Of a stretch of 64,000 bases of DNA, positions 25,201-35,832 are shown in pieces. The translations under genes were made by a program, and so were the position numbers. Each line of letters starts with the position of its first letter. The first letter of the stretch is position 1. Source of the stretch: Larus michahellis (Eukaryota; Chordata; Aves; Charadriiformes; Laridae); contig NC_133903.1 of assembly GCF_964199755.1 (NCBI RefSeq), positions 4,357,001-4,421,000 on the forward strand, read 5' to 3'. Below the pieces are notes generated by a model. That model did no database searches. It was not told where the DNA came from and was given only the letters and a program-made list of their open reading frames with translations.

Positions 25201-28200
25201 GTTTTGGGGAGAGAACAGCCATCCTGGGGCAATGCCGGGGCGTCCCTTCACCCCCAAGCCCAGCACCCCCTTAGGAGGACCCTTTGTAAACAAAAAATCT
25301 GGCGGTTCCTGCTTTGTGGGATGGCAGAGGGGACCCTACGGGGACCGGGCTGGCCAAGGGCCACCTGGCCTTTGCGGGGTTCCACTTTTTGGGGGGTAAT
25401 TACCCCTGATGCAGCTGAACTGCAGTAAATACTCGTGGCTGAAGAGCAGCTTTCCCTGAGAAATATGTGCTGCTCCTGCCAGCTCCGGTCGGTTAAATCC
25501 AGCCCGCCTGCGCTGGGCCGTTCAAAAATAAAACAAAATAAATAAAAAGCATCTGGGAAGTTTCTCAACTGCCGAACTGCATTTTCCCGCTCTAGGAAAG
25601 GCCTGGGAAGCATCCTCGGAACTTGTCCTAAAGGAGAGCTCACAGCAAGCACCAACAGTTTCTCCAGATGCTGCTTTGGAGCCTGGATTTTGGAAACGGC
25701 TGGGAAGCCAGCCTCGCACCCCGCCCGGAGCCAGCCCCCCCCGCTACCGCTGTGACAGCCCCAGCGTGGTGCTGCCCACCCTGGGACGCCGTGTGCCACC
25801 ATCCCTGCATGCACACGTGCAACGCCAGCCCCCTCCGCGCTCCGCAGGGGGGTCTTCAGCATGAAGGGGGTGAGACCCGACCCCCCCCACCGCCGGGGAC
25901 ATCCCCGCTACATCCCTCGAGGATGCTGAAGCCACATGTGCAAAGCCTTGGCCTGGTCCTGGATTGGAGAAGACCCCAGAGCTGCTGCAGGTCCTATTCG
26001 CTCCACCCCCCCCGAGCTCTCCTGCTTTTCCAGCCCCGCTCGCTCCCAAGCAGCGGCCTTGCAGGCACCGTGCTGAATGGACCAGAGAGCTGAATGCACG
26101 GGACTGAGCAGGAAAATCCAGTGTGTATCGTTGGTGCCAGGCTGGGAGGGTGGTTTTAGCCAGCCACGGATTTCCCTCACTCATGGAGAGAAAAACTGGG
26201 TTGAATTCTCCCCGTTTTGGGGCAAAACAAGGAAGGGGGGCAGGTCGCACTTACTGCTGGGACTGCTTCTCAGCCAGCTCCCGGGTCCGCTCCTGGGCAG
26301 GAAGAGAAGGGAAAGCAAAATCAAAACCAAGAGGGTGGCACGAGCATCACCCCGACCAGCACTCCCTGCCGCGGGGGCCAGGCTGGGGGAAACCGCCGGG
26401 GGGAGATCCAGCAACACCCCCGCCCCACCAAGGCCCCCGTCCCACCGCCGACTGACCCACACCGTCCTCTGGATCATTTTGGCCACTTTGAGCAGCAGCT
26501 GCCCGAAGTCGCCCGGCTCGAAGCTGGTGGCCGAGTGCTGGATGCAGAGGCAGAGCAGGAAGGCGGGTGTCAGCTTGTGGTCGTCCCCCCCCGGCTCGAT
26601 CAGGGTCATGATGCGCCGCAGGAGCACGTCCTCGGCTGCCGGCTCGAACTCCAGCAGCAGCTTTCTGCGGGGCGCCCTGGGGCCGCCGGCGGGCGAGGGG
26701 CCTTGCTTTTTGGTGGCAGGGTCCCTCTCCTTCAGCAGGCTGCCGCACGCCCCGCAGACGGGGGGGCCCTCGGGGACGGCGGGGTGCAGGGCTCGCAGCC
26801 TCAGCAGGGTCTGCGCCGGCAGCGGCTGCGCCTTCATGGGGTCCTTGTAGAGGAGCAGGTAGTAGAGACCGAGGGAGAGGAGGTCCCCGTGCCGCAGCAC
26901 GACCGTCCGGGCCACCTCGGCAAAGTTGACGGAGATGCCAGCGCCGGCGATGGGCTCCAGCACCAGCTTCTCCTCCGAGCGATGCCGGGAAGGTCGGAGC
27001 TTCCTGATGGTGCAGTGCAGGGGTAAGATGTCGGGGGCCGACAGGCTGATGCTGGGCCTGCTCGCCTGCGTCCTCTGGCCCACCGTGTGCTGCTCGCGGT
27101 TCAGCAGGTAAACCAAGCTGTCCTGCCGAGCGGGGAGAGGCGGCATGAACCGCGGAGGGGGGAAAAAAGGGACCCTCCTCCCCACCGCCATGCAGTGGGT
27201 GCTGCAGCCTCCTGTGTCCCCAAGCCGCCCACCCGCCTGCTGCACCTTTGCACGGCAAAACCACCTTCCTCCCTTTATTTTCCTTCCTGCCGAGCAGGAC
27301 AGCAGCGATCCCTGCTTTGGCCACCCTAATAAACGGGCACAGTAACTTTGGACATGCAGTAAACGGAGCTGCTTTGGGCAGAAGGAACCCTCTCTCCACC
27401 TCTCACCCCCTCCTCTTCCCGCAGCTGCTTTTCCTTCCCACCTTCTCCCCCCAGCCTGCAGGGGTGCCCGCAGCCCCCTGCCCGGGGGAGGGCGGGGGGA
27501 CCCCGGGCAGAGCAGCAGCTCCCTGCCCTGCCTGTCCCCCCACCTGCCCGCATGCCCCGGGGCAGCTCACATAACCCCCCCGTGCCTCAGTTTCCCCAGC
27601 TGTACTAACGGGTGGCAGCTGCAGTGCCAGTGCCAGTGCCACCCTGCCGGAAAGCTTGGAACACCCAGATACTCAACGGGGACAAGGTAGCCATTAACTT
27701 AAGAGCCGTCCCAGTCCTTTCCAGTTCTCCAAGTGCCTCCAGCACTGGGGACCAGGCGCTCCCAGACGCGCTGTCTCCTGGCTGCCTCCCATTGCGTTTG
27801 CCACTAACGAAGCAGCCAGACAGTGGCCGGGGTGGCTCAGCCATCACCCGCAAAACCGGGCCTCCCTTGTGCCAAGGCAGGGATGCTGCTCCAGCGGCTT
27901 TCCCCGTGCCGGGGGTCACAGCTCCTTGCTCCGCGCGCCCCCCCCCAACCCCGTGCTTGGGGACAGCCTTGGGGACAAGGCTTCAAGTCCCAAGCTGGCA
28001 CCGCTCGTTTTCTAAAGGATGCTCTTCCACGCCGCTCACCCCCATCCCAACCCCAGCAGCTCCGGCCATGCAAGCAGCTCCCCCCCCCCGCCCCGCGCCT
28101 TCCCGGGGGTTTGGGGAGGGGGAGCAGGAGGAAAGCCGGGGGTGGGGGGGGGTGTGCCGGTGGGGGGGTGAGCAGGGGGGCGGCGCGGTGCTTACATGCT

Positions 28201-31200
28201 GCTGGCTGTAGCCCTGCAGGAGCAGGAGGTGCGGGGACTGGTAGAGGGAGTACCGCATGCTGCCGCCGCTCCGCGCCGCCGCCGGGCTCCCGGGCAGGGT
28301 GGAACAGTGCCGCTGGAGCCCTTCCCCGCTGCCGGCCCCGCTGCCGGCCCCGCTGCCGGCCCGCCGAACCGGGCAGCCCAGGCTGGTCTCGCTGAGGCTG
28401 CGCCGCAGGAGCGGCGGGGGGGGACCGCGGCGCTCAGCCCCCGCCGGCGCCCGCCGGGCCCCCCGCGCCCGGTGCCGCTGCAGCTTCCGCGCTTGGGCGT
28501 TGATGCCTGCGGGGAATTGATTTTGGGGATGGGGGGGGGGGGGGGGGGGAAGAGCAGCGTTCAGCCCCCGCCGCCTCCCCGGGACCCCCGCAGCCGCAGC
28601 GCCCCGCGGCTGGGGGGATGCTGCGGCGAGGGAGAGGGGATGGAGCGGCTGAACCCGTCCCCCCCCCCCGCCTTCCCCGCTCCACGGGACTACGCGGTCC
28701 CCTGCCCTCCTCGAAAGGTGACGCCGGGACACCAACGCGGGGAGTTTCGTGCCCCAATGCCACCGCCGAAAAGGGGGTGCCCCAGCCCTCCCCAGCCCCC
28801 AAACCCCACTGACCGGGGGGCAGCCGGGCTCAGCGTCCGCAGCATCCCCCACCCGCCCCCGGCCACGCTGCCGGGGCTGGGGAGTGGGGGGGAGGGGGGG
28901 CAAGAGGAAATCGCTGCTAAAAAGAAATTTAGCTCAATCTTTGAAATCTTTGCAATAAAAAAAAAAAGGGTGGGGGGGTGGGGGGGGCTTGGATGCCGCC
29001 TTCAGGCCTTTAGCACTCGGTGACCGGCAGCAAGCGGGAGACACCGCCGCCCCCCCCCCCCTCCCCAGCATCATCAGCCAGGCCTGGGGGCTGCAGCGGA
29101 GCCTGCCTGCCGCAGGAGCAAGCTGGAATTAACTTCTCCCAAGCATCAATTCGGGCAGAGCCGTCCGCAAGATGAACGGGAGCCGGAGCGAACGGATAAG
29201 CCTGGCCGAGCTGCAAAAGCAGCCCCTGCTGTGGCATCCCCGGCCCCGGAGGAGGCGGGGGTCCCCACGGGCCCTCCATGCTGCCAGCGTGGCTTGAGCT
29301 CTGCAGGAGGAATAAGAAGTTGCGGGTGCGACGGGCGATGCTCGTACCTCGGGTGGGCAGCCTCCTGGGAGCAGGTCGCTGGCATTCGGGGAGGACGAAG
29401 AGAAGGCGAAAAAAAAAAACCCCAAACCCTAAAGGCTTTGCTTGCGGGAGCAGCGGGGCAGCGGCGGCGGCGGTGCAGAACGGAGGCAGAGCCCCCCTCA
29501 CAGCTCGGCCGGCCAGCGAGCAGAGCAGGCTTCGGCCGGCGGGATTTGGGGACAGCCGGCAGGATTTGGGGACGGCAGAGCAGAGAGCCCAGTGCCCAGG
29601 GCTGCTTAAAGGGACACTCACAACCTCAGACCCAAAAAAAAACATCATCTGCCTTATTTGGTGAGGAATGGGCTGCAGGTTCTGAAATACATTTTTTTTT
29701 GTTTGTTTGTTTTAAGTCAAGCGCTCCTTTGCTGGGAAAATAAAAGAGATGGGGATGGGGAGAGGGAGAAAATAGCCCCTCCTGTTTACATGCCTTGGGA
29801 TTAGGGCAAGGCACGGCCAAGCAGCCCCGAACAGTCCAGTGCCCTGCGTCCTTCTTAAAAAGGCAATCGGCCCCGCTCTCGTCCCCATCGCAGCCAGCAA
29901 GATGGCACAGGACGCCTGCGTCCCGCGGATGTGAAATCCAGGGGGTGCAACACGCCTGCTTGGGGGGGGAGCGCACAAACTGTGCCACTGGGGATGCCAA
30001 CGACCACCCCAAACGCGTCTGCAGGAGGCCTTGGCTCCCCCCAGGAGCCCTGTCCCCACCCCACAGCACGGAAATGCGCCAAAGGGATGAGGGATGGCTG
30101 GGGCGATGCAGGTCCCAGCCCGGCCCGCGGGAGTGGGGGCAGAGAGGGGCCGGATCCTGGGGAGTAGCTCCCGCTGGAGCTCATTGCACTGGGACGGAGC
30201 GGGAGCTGCGGGACTGGGGTCCCGCCGTCCGAGAGACACGCCATCAGCGGTCCCTTATCTAGGGGAAAGGAAGCTTCTGTATTTATTTTGTGGAGGAAAA
30301 AGCTGCTTTTTTACTGCCGATAGAGCCCCCGTCACAAGCTCCCCGCTAACCCCGGAGCTGCGCTGGAAAGATAAACACAGCTCTTTTCCTGAGCATAACA
30401 AAGTCCCTCCGTAAAACGGGGTTATTTTTTTTTTTTCAGTCCGCTGGTACTGTTTTCTCTTCCCGAGCGTGTGCATGTTATCCCACCCAAAATGCTGCGT
30501 GAGCGTCCCCGACACAGCGTGGCCGGGGCAGCTGCCGAAGCCACATGGCAATGCGGATGGGAACGGGTCAGGATCGGACCCCGTCCCGTAGGGAGAGCTG
30601 GGCACCCCAGGCAGGGACATCGCACGTCCCCCGGCCGAGCTGCTGCCTCTAAACCCACCCTGCATCCCAGGGGGGGAAACCTGCCAGTTTTGGCACCTGG
30701 GATCTGCTTCTTTTTCAGCCTAGGAAAAAGGTTCCCTTTTCCTGGTTGAGAAATAGATCAGTCAATAAATAACTCCCCAGGCCCCAGGAAAGGAGAAATG
30801 CTTTGAATTTACCCAGGAGGGGCTAATGCCGGGCTAGTGCTTCCTAATGTAATTGCTACGCAGGCCCCGCAGGGAGTCCTCCCTGGATGCAGTCGTGCTA
30901 AGGTATATCAAAGCCAGACCCGCAGAGGTACCTGCCAGAGCATCTTTCGCTACAATAAGCTTAACTCCTAAGTTTCTCAAGGCGTGCACGCGATTCAGCC
31001 TCCAGCCTCCCGGGAAAGGCCCTGCAAGCTCAGGACACGGTGCGAAATGGGGCTGGTTTGGAAGCTGAATGCCGTAAAGATGCCAAGTGCCGCACCCGTC
31101 TCCCAGCACCTCTTAATTTGCGGGTGTTTTCCCCAGATGCTCCCCAGTCGCTGCCTCGTCGCTCCCGAAAAGGAGCGGGGCCAGGGGCAGCAGTGACAGA

Positions 31201-34200
31201 GGGCGTCAGCCTCGTTTACTGCGGAGATGCTCTACCTGTGCTGCTGATTAGTGGCACGAGGGGCGAGTGCCGTCCTCCCCAGTGGGAAGCAGCTAATCAG
31301 CTAATTAGGATAATGGGTAACTGAGCAGATAAAACTCCTAAGCTATTTGCTAACAGGTCACGGGTGGCTGTGGAGCCTTTCCCCCCGCCTCCTGCTCAGC
31401 AGCGGGGCAGGCAGCGACGCACCAGCCTGTGCGACGCCAGCGGTCCCAGCCGTGCGGCTCCGGCGATGCCCTGCGCCAGGAAGGGCCCCGCAGGTATTTC
31501 CCTGGGGATCCTGCTTTGCAGCATCCCTGTGCTTTTTTTTTTTTCTTTTTTTTTCTTTTTTTTTTTTTTTTCCTTCCCCCGCTAGGGAGCTGCAAGCCCG
31601 AAGTTCCTTTATTTTTGCACAGATGCTGCATTTTTCCACACCAGCGCCTCACCACCCTGGGCAGGCAGCTGACGCTCGGCAAAGGGACCTCTGCCAGCTC
31701 GAGGCTGGTGACAAGGGTGACCCCGGTGGAGGGGACTCGCAGTCAGTCCCCATCACACCAGGAGTTTTGTGTTTCTTTGAGGTGCTAGATGAGGGGGAAG
31801 CAGGTGCCTTCCCCCAGATGCTCTGCATCGCTCCTATCCATCTCCGGCATCTCGCGGATGGGGTGGGAAAGTGTGGTCCCAGCCCCGCAGCATCCCTCCG
31901 GGCAGCGCCACCGCCACCAGGAGAGACTGGTGACAGAGCCTGCCACCAAAATAAAGGGCCGCGGGAGTGCGGCTTCTAAACGGTGAGACAAATGAGGGCT
32001 GTGTAGTCTGCAGAGCAGACAGCCTAAACAAACGTGGGTGTAGGTTTTTCTGTCTCGGAAGAGCTTGGTCAGCTATGGAAAATGCCTGAAGGTTAAAAAA
32101 AAAAAAAAAAATAAAAAAAAAATAGAGAATTTCCACCACCCCGCCCAGGAGTGCTAAAACAAATGAAGCGATATCCACATTGAAAGTGTAATGGGCTTAT
32201 TTCCAGCGCCAGGGCACACGATCCGGTCAGGAACTTCTCCTCCATCAGAAATCACCGAAGGGTGCCAAGCCCAGGCCGGCTCGGTGTTGCCGGCTCCCTC
32301 GCCGGGCAGCCTGGAGCTGGGTGGGAGCCTCACCCTCCCCACGGCTGCCAGCCCACCCAGGATCCAGGTTCCCCGGGTGGGAACGCCGCTCGTTGCAGCC
32401 GAGGGGAAGAATTTGAGGCTGAGAGCTGAAGTGACCTTGGGCTCAGGCAGGGAGCTGCCACGTGGCCCTCCCCGCCGTGTGCTATAACCATCGCGCTTGG
32501 CTCTTGCCCTTTCCTCTGTTCAAAAGAAGCTGTTTTTAGAGTCACCTCTCTCCCAAAGCGCTTAACTGCTCTCTGATCCCGGCTGGAGAAAGCCAAAGAG
32601 ACGAGCAGAGCATCCACCTTCGCTGCTCCCTCCCTGGCCCGAGCCCCTCTGTCTCTGCATCCCGTGCAGCGAGCTGGGACCGGTCCTGCAGCGTCCCCTC
32701 CCTGAGCAGACACAAGGATGGGACACGGCGAGGGATGGAGGGTGCCCTGTCTCACCGTCGGGTGCCAGTGGACCACCCCGCACAGCGTTAATATCAGGGC
32801 AGGGGCTGCTTTCCACCGCTCCTCCATCCTTCCCATTTCCAGGCAGGAGGTGAGCCCAGCCCCAGCTCCCCGCGCTGATGGGGACCAAACTCCACGCTCA
32901 GATTTTGGGGCACCCAGGCAAAATCGCAACAGCGAACTGCAGCTGGTGGGGCTCCAGCAGCCTCTGCCTTCCCCCAAAATGCCCACAGCTGGTTTCCCTC
33001 ACGCCGTGTGCCTGGGCTCCTTCTAGCCCTTGTTAAAGCAGACGGAGCCCACTGGGCATGGGACAGGTCAGGTCATTTGTTCTGCTGCCGATGGGGGAAC
33101 CTTGGCTCTTGTTTGCAGAGCGCCTGGGGTAATCCTGCACTCTCTTCAGGTTATTTTTGACAATCACAACCCTTTCCACCACTTGGTGCCCATCCCTGGC
33201 CGACACCTCCCGAGCCTGATACAGACCCTTCCATCAGCAGGTCAGACCCATCAAGGGCATCATGCAATTAAAAACCTGGTTTTAAACCTTTCAGCCCTTG
33301 TCCTCCCAGGGCTTTTAGCTGAAGGTGGAAGGAGGGAAACTTCATTACTCTGCGCTGGTGTCACTTATTAACCTGCCGGTTCCTAATGATGCACTTATCT
33401 CCTCCTGCCAGCCCTGGACTCCATCAGGCACCTCCGGGTAGGGGGGGCTCTCCTGCCCTACATTGCTCTCTCTTCATTAGCTTTTCATTTTGCTTAATCG
33501 CTTCTGGTGTCTGGCCTGGGGGACGCCCGTGGGGAGATGGGGCAGCAGGGCAGTGCTCTGCCGGGCACGAAGCTGCGCCGGGGCGTGGGATGCTGGGATG
33601 CTGGTTCATGGCGATGGGAGGAACGGGCAACACCGGTGGTCTTGCCTGCTGCTGCCCAGCTGCACCTGGGGATTTGGTGTGGACCCTTAGACTGGCTGGG
33701 GTAAATATTTGAGGTCACAAGTACCAAATTTATGCAGGAGAGCACTGAGTACCGACTCTACCCAAGAGCTCTGCAGCTAAAACGCAGCTCTCCTCCCACC
33801 CAGCGCTTGCACCAGCACCCCGTGCCCAAAACATGGGGAAAAAAGGTGTAGGGTGCATCTCCCGCAGGCAACTCGGGGTGGGGGGGTGGGTGGCAGCTCC
33901 CCAGACCCTCTCCCTGCCCCGCGCCCGGCTCTGACCTGCGGTGGTGGTGTCCACATCCTTGGCTGCCAGCTCCTCCACCTCTGCCCTCTTGCGCAGCTCC
34001 AGCCGCCGCGAGAAGCCCTCCCTGGGCTTCCAAAGGTCCTGAATGAGCAGCGGCTTCTCATGGTCACCCAGGACCCTCAGGCCCTCCGTCTGCCACCGTT
34101 TCTCGGGGCCCTCGAACTTCCCGATGACATCGCACAGGGCGTACTGCCCGGCGCTGAGCTGGCTCAGCCCGTAGCGCTCCAGGGCCTCCTTCACCAGCTC

Positions 34201-34467
34201 CCGCGCGCCCGAGCTGCCCGTCGCCAACACGCTCTTGTAGTTGGTGCCCGCGCAGATGTTGCCCCCGAAGATCTTCAGGACACCAGGGGCCGAGAGCTGG
34301 GTGGAGAGCTCGGCTGGGTCATCCTCACCAGCTGCCGGGGAAGCGGAGGTCGAGCTCCGGTCCTTGTAGCTCAACGTCCGGTACAAGACTTGGGAGAAAA
34401 TTCGGCTCTGGCGCTTCAGCCGGTTCTTGGATGGTGGAGCCATGGTGGAGGAGGACCCATAAAACAT
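17528..34467 (-). CDS. RADIL: Ras-associating and dilute domain protein (RADIL), complete coding region
   Basis: RADIL is a Rap GTPase effector that promotes integrin-dependent adhesion and is needed for neural-crest migration in zebrafish (family knowledge). Coding exons in transcript order: 34467-33936, 28506-28196, 27122-26457, 26292-26255, 25146-24986, 24245-24133, 23209-22972, 21972-21800, 21544-21394, 21021-20831, 19973-19574, 19263-19160, 18384-18245, 17633-17528. All junctions are GT-AG and in phase. The exons total 3,324 nt, giving 1,107 aa (human 1,075 as recalled). Approximate order: RA domain residues 55-165; low-complexity linker 178-270; FHA-like region 285-400; dilute (DIL) region 440-790; Pro/Gly-rich segment 845-990; PDZ domain 1000-1095 with a GLGM binding loop. 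No membrane segments are seen. The family start MFYG is at 34467; an in-frame ATG at 34485 would add MTTSRT. The protein ends in a run of seven serines instead of the human tail. Confidence 0.95.
18385..20830 (-). other. RADIL: RADIL introns 11-13, GC-rich
   Basis: Introns 19974-20830, 19264-19573 and 18385-19159. All are GC-rich with CpGs, so long chance open frames appear on the + strand (up to 399 codons at 19117-20316). Intron 11 (857 nt) holds two AT-rich islands with TAAT-core motifs at about 20,462-20,479 and 20,659-20,677. I see no transposable element. Confidence 0.6.
19574..19973 (-). CDS. RADIL: RADIL exon 12: proline-rich variable segment
   Basis: The 400-nt exon encodes a low-conservation, Pro/Gly/Ala-rich segment with one clearly conserved patch ([13 protein letters not shown], a likely Ser/Thr-Pro phosphorylation cluster). 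The chosen acceptor (CTCCTTCTTAAG, exon edge 19973) has a good pyrimidine tract. An alternative CCCACAG 21 nt upstream would add RIFLLLK in frame, but its pyrimidine tract is poor. Confidence 0.82.
20831..21972 (-). CDS. RADIL: RADIL exons 9-11: dilute region, second half
   Basis: Three exons: 21972-21800 ([20 protein letters not shown] and [12 protein letters not shown]), 21544-21394 ([17 protein letters not shown]) and 21021-20831 ([20 protein letters not shown] and [18 protein letters not shown]). They complete the dilute homology region. The overlapping antisense open frames are GC-driven shadows. Confidence 0.9.
22095..22535 (+). mobile_element. CR1 LINE 3' end fragment
   Basis: This is a 5'-truncated CR1 retrotransposon in the intron between RADIL exons 8 and 9, antisense to the gene. 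Diagnostic CR1 blocks occur in order: GGCTGAGAGAGCTGGG, TTCAGCCTGGAG, AGAAGGCTCCGGGG, GAAATTCTTTGCTGTGAG, CACTGGAACACGTTGCCCAG, TTCAAGGCCAGGCTGGA and the terminal GGTCCCTTCCAACCCAAACC with an ATTCT-type tail. Only the 3' portion is present, with no coding capacity. The good match implies a moderately young insertion. CR1 is the dominant LINE of birds and other sauropsids. Confidence 0.92.
22536..22971 (-). other. RADIL: RADIL intron 8 remainder between CR1 and exon 8
   Basis: The first about 150 bases after the CR1 are AT-richer and hold several TAAT/ATTA cores (GTTAATGAGG, GGCTAATGAGC, CAATTACAAAG, TTATTAACGAG). The rest is GC-rich with C runs. There is no gene or further repeat. Confidence 0.5.
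22972..26292 (-). CDS. RADIL: RADIL exons 5-8: dilute (DIL) region, first half
   Basis: Four exons: 26292-26255 (38 nt, [11 protein letters not shown]), 25146-24986 ([18 protein letters not shown] and [18 protein letters not shown]), 24245-24133 ([17 protein letters not shown] and [10 protein letters not shown]) and 23209-22972 ([49 protein letters not shown]). These match the myosin-V-type dilute cargo-binding fold. The 38-nt exon 5 is confirmed by phase at both sides. The intron between exons 7 and 8 contains an (AT)n microsatellite. Confidence 0.9.
23397..23441. repeat. Poly(A)/(AT)n microsatellite
   Basis: A run of about 14 A (23,397-23,411) is followed by alternating AT/TA dinucleotides with a short ACAC interruption, in the RADIL intron between exons 7 and 8. 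This is a simple repeat likely to vary in length. Confidence 0.9.
24541..24609. repeat. Poly(T) tracts (poly(A) on RADIL strand)
   Basis: Interrupted T runs end in one uninterrupted run of about 24 T (24,586-24,609). They lie in the RADIL intron between exons 6 and 7. No recognisable retroelement body is attached, so this is a simple homopolymer tract. Confidence 0.85.
25147..26254 (-). other. RADIL: RADIL intron between exons 5 and 6
   Basis: This 1.1-kb intron has an AT-richer patch at about 25,390-25,560 (including AAATAAAACAAAATAAATAAAAAG), with the rest GC-rich. I recognise no gene or transposon. Confidence 0.5.
26457..27122 (-). CDS. RADIL: RADIL exon 4: FHA-like region and start of dilute region
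   Basis: This is the largest coding exon, 222 codons in phase 0 at both ends. It carries the FHA-like core ([43 protein letters not shown]), a variable stretch with a CGAC pair, then LLLEFEP and [20 protein letters not shown], which leads into the dilute homology region. A 666-nt exon with both boundaries in phase 0 fits a movable module. Confidence 0.93.
27123..28195 (-). other. RADIL: RADIL intron between exons 3 and 4
   Basis: This 1.07-kb GC-rich intron is pyrimidine- and G-run-rich near exon 3 (G-rich on the + strand at 28,110-28,195). It holds a minus-strand fragment at 27,580-27,612 resembling the MIR SINE core. Nothing else is recognised. Confidence 0.5.
27580..27612 (-). repeat. MIR-like SINE core fragment (short)
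   Basis: The minus strand reads TACAGCTGGGGAAACTGAGG followed by CACGG, nearly the MIR core (TACAGATGAGGAAACTGAGG). Only about 30 bases match, so it is a remnant at best. Confidence 0.35.
28196..28506 (-). CDS. RADIL: RADIL exon 3: Arg/Gly-rich linker with coding tandem repeat
   Basis: The exon links the RA and FHA-like regions. It opens with [10 protein letters not shown], holds the [11 protein letters not shown] motif and ends with the strongly conserved [20 protein letters not shown]. Between these is a very GC-rich part coding repeated AGSG units (about 28,321-28,365). The acceptor lies just beyond a 19-base C run (minus strand), unusual for a pyrimidine tract and prone to slippage. Confidence 0.9.
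28321..28365. repeat. RADIL: Coding 12-bp tandem repeat in RADIL exon 3
   Basis: Three to four near-perfect 12-bp units (CCCCGCTGCCGG on +) encode repeated AGSG on the RADIL strand. In-frame copy change would lengthen or shorten the flexible linker between the RA and FHA-like regions by four residues per unit. Confidence 0.85.
28507..33935 (-). other. RADIL: RADIL intron 2
   Basis: This 5.4-kb intron begins with a 19-base G run (28,531-28,549 on +) next to exon 3. It has interrupted poly-T at 31,530-31,572, poly-A at 32,095-32,122, and AT-richer islands with TAAT cores at 31,240-31,350 and 33,340-33,500. Open frames throughout are unspliced chance frames. I recognise no CR1 or other gene. 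Confidence 0.55.
31530..31572. repeat. Poly(T) tract with C interruptions
   Basis: Runs of T broken by single C residues, about 40 bases, in RADIL intron 2. Simple repeat; no attached element body. Confidence 0.85.
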
Positions 34468-34494
34468 CGTGCGTGAGGTCGTCATGGGGCACAG
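33936..34494 (-). CDS. RADIL: RADIL exon 2: start codon and Ras-association domain
   Basis: The exon follows a strong pyrimidine-rich acceptor (exon edge 34494) and holds a few bases of 5' UTR, the start codon and the whole RA domain. Landmarks are [53 protein letters not shown] and [12 protein letters not shown], all close to the human protein. Two in-frame ATGs lie close together (34485 and 34467); the second has A at -3 and matches the human start. The donor at 33935 gives phase 1. Confidence 0.92.
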
Positions 34495-35807
34495 CTGGGC
34501 AGGGAAGAGGACAAAGAGAAAGATCAGCAGTTTGCAGGACGGATGTGCAGCAGGGAAGTGCAAGCAGGAACCAGCCGGTGGCTGTGGAGGAACCACTGTC
34601 ACGTCCAAGGTGGAAAGAGACAGCAGTGAGGGAGGGCTGCTTCCCTTGTGCAACCCAGCCGAGCTCAGCCGGGCTCCTCGGCATCAGCACAGTTAGCCCA
34701 GAATGGATTTGTCCCTGAAAACAGAGCCTGGAGTGATCCCAAATTTCTCCATCAAGTGTATTAAGAGGTCCCTCTCGCCCAAGCAAAATGCAGCGGGAGG
34801 AGAGCAGAGCTCAGCGGGGCCCATCCTGGTCAGGAGCCAAGGCATCAAGAGTTACTTTCCTTAACGAGTTTACAGAGCAATCCCATTTTTTAGAGGTGAA
34901 ACAGAAAGCTCAAGTGCAAATTCAATCACTCTGAGGTCACCGCTAAATGCTTTTGCTCACCGAGAGGCACAGGGTGAAAATGGGCTTTAATTAGCCTTTC
35001 TAAAAATGTCCTGACTCTGGCAAATCTCTCGGCTGCTGCTAGTTTGCGGAGGATGTTAAAGCACGCGGTGGCATCGCTGACAACGCTGCCCTTGTCGCGT
35101 TAGCCAGGGCAAGGCTGCTCGGGGTTGCAGTGACCGGAGGAGACATGGCCATGGCCGTGCGACACCTTGGTCGCCAGGAACGGGCTGGAAACCACAACGC
35201 TCTTCTGGCTTTAGACGGATAGTAGTCCTGCCCGATGTCACCGCCGACATCTGGGACCGGCTGTGAAATCGCATCCTGGATGCGCAAACACCCGGCGCTT
35301 GCACGGCGCTGATAACGCCGCCGGCTGCGCTACGAACCGCCGCCGGGGAAGGTCCGGAAAGAGAATTTGAGCGTTTCTGATTCGGACAGGACGTGGATTT
35401 CCCTCACCTCCAGATTTATAGCGTGCAGGGAACAGGCAGCGAGTCGGTGCATACACAGGGGACCCCCAAAATGTCCCGCCCGCAGCTACGGGAGCGCCGT
35501 GGGGCAGGGGTTGGTGTGATCCAGCTGTGCGTGGCCAGCGAGATGTGGGGTGCCGGCAGCATTCCGCATCCGCAGCCCCACCTCGCCCGGACAGGATCTC
35601 GGCGCCGGAGCAAACCCAGCGCCATCAGGCAGAATGATGTCGGCCCTGGAAAGCCTCCAAACCACCATCTCATCCAGGAAGAAAAAGCGTCCCTGCTGCT
35701 AATGGAAGAGGTCACCTCCTAACCCAGAAACAACCTCCCTGCTGCGCACGGGGGATGTCTGTGGGGTGCCCACCTCCCCACGCCAGGACTGGAGGCCCAC
35801 TGGATGC

Positions 35808-35832
35808 CGCAGATGGGGAAACTGAGGCACCA
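35808..35832 (+). repeat. MIR-like core scrap
   Basis: GCAGATGGGGAAACTGAGGC followed by ACC resembles the MIR core, but the flanks do not extend the match. A second scrap (GGGGAAACTGAGGC) lies at about 36,187-36,200. Both are too short to be certain. Confidence 0.3.

Noticed and set aside
26217..27026. 269-codon + strand open frame
   Set aside because: Exact antisense shadow of RADIL exon 4, whose minus-strand reading matches the family and is bounded by good splice sites.
28983..29648. Minus-strand open frames of about 200 codons in RADIL intron 2
   Set aside because: No flanking splice signals in phase with RADIL exons 2 and 3, which join each other perfectly without them.
34468..34485. 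Upstream in-frame ATG of RADIL (MTTSRT extension)
   Set aside because: Possible, but the ATG at 34467 matches the human start and has A at -3, so the shorter form was kept.
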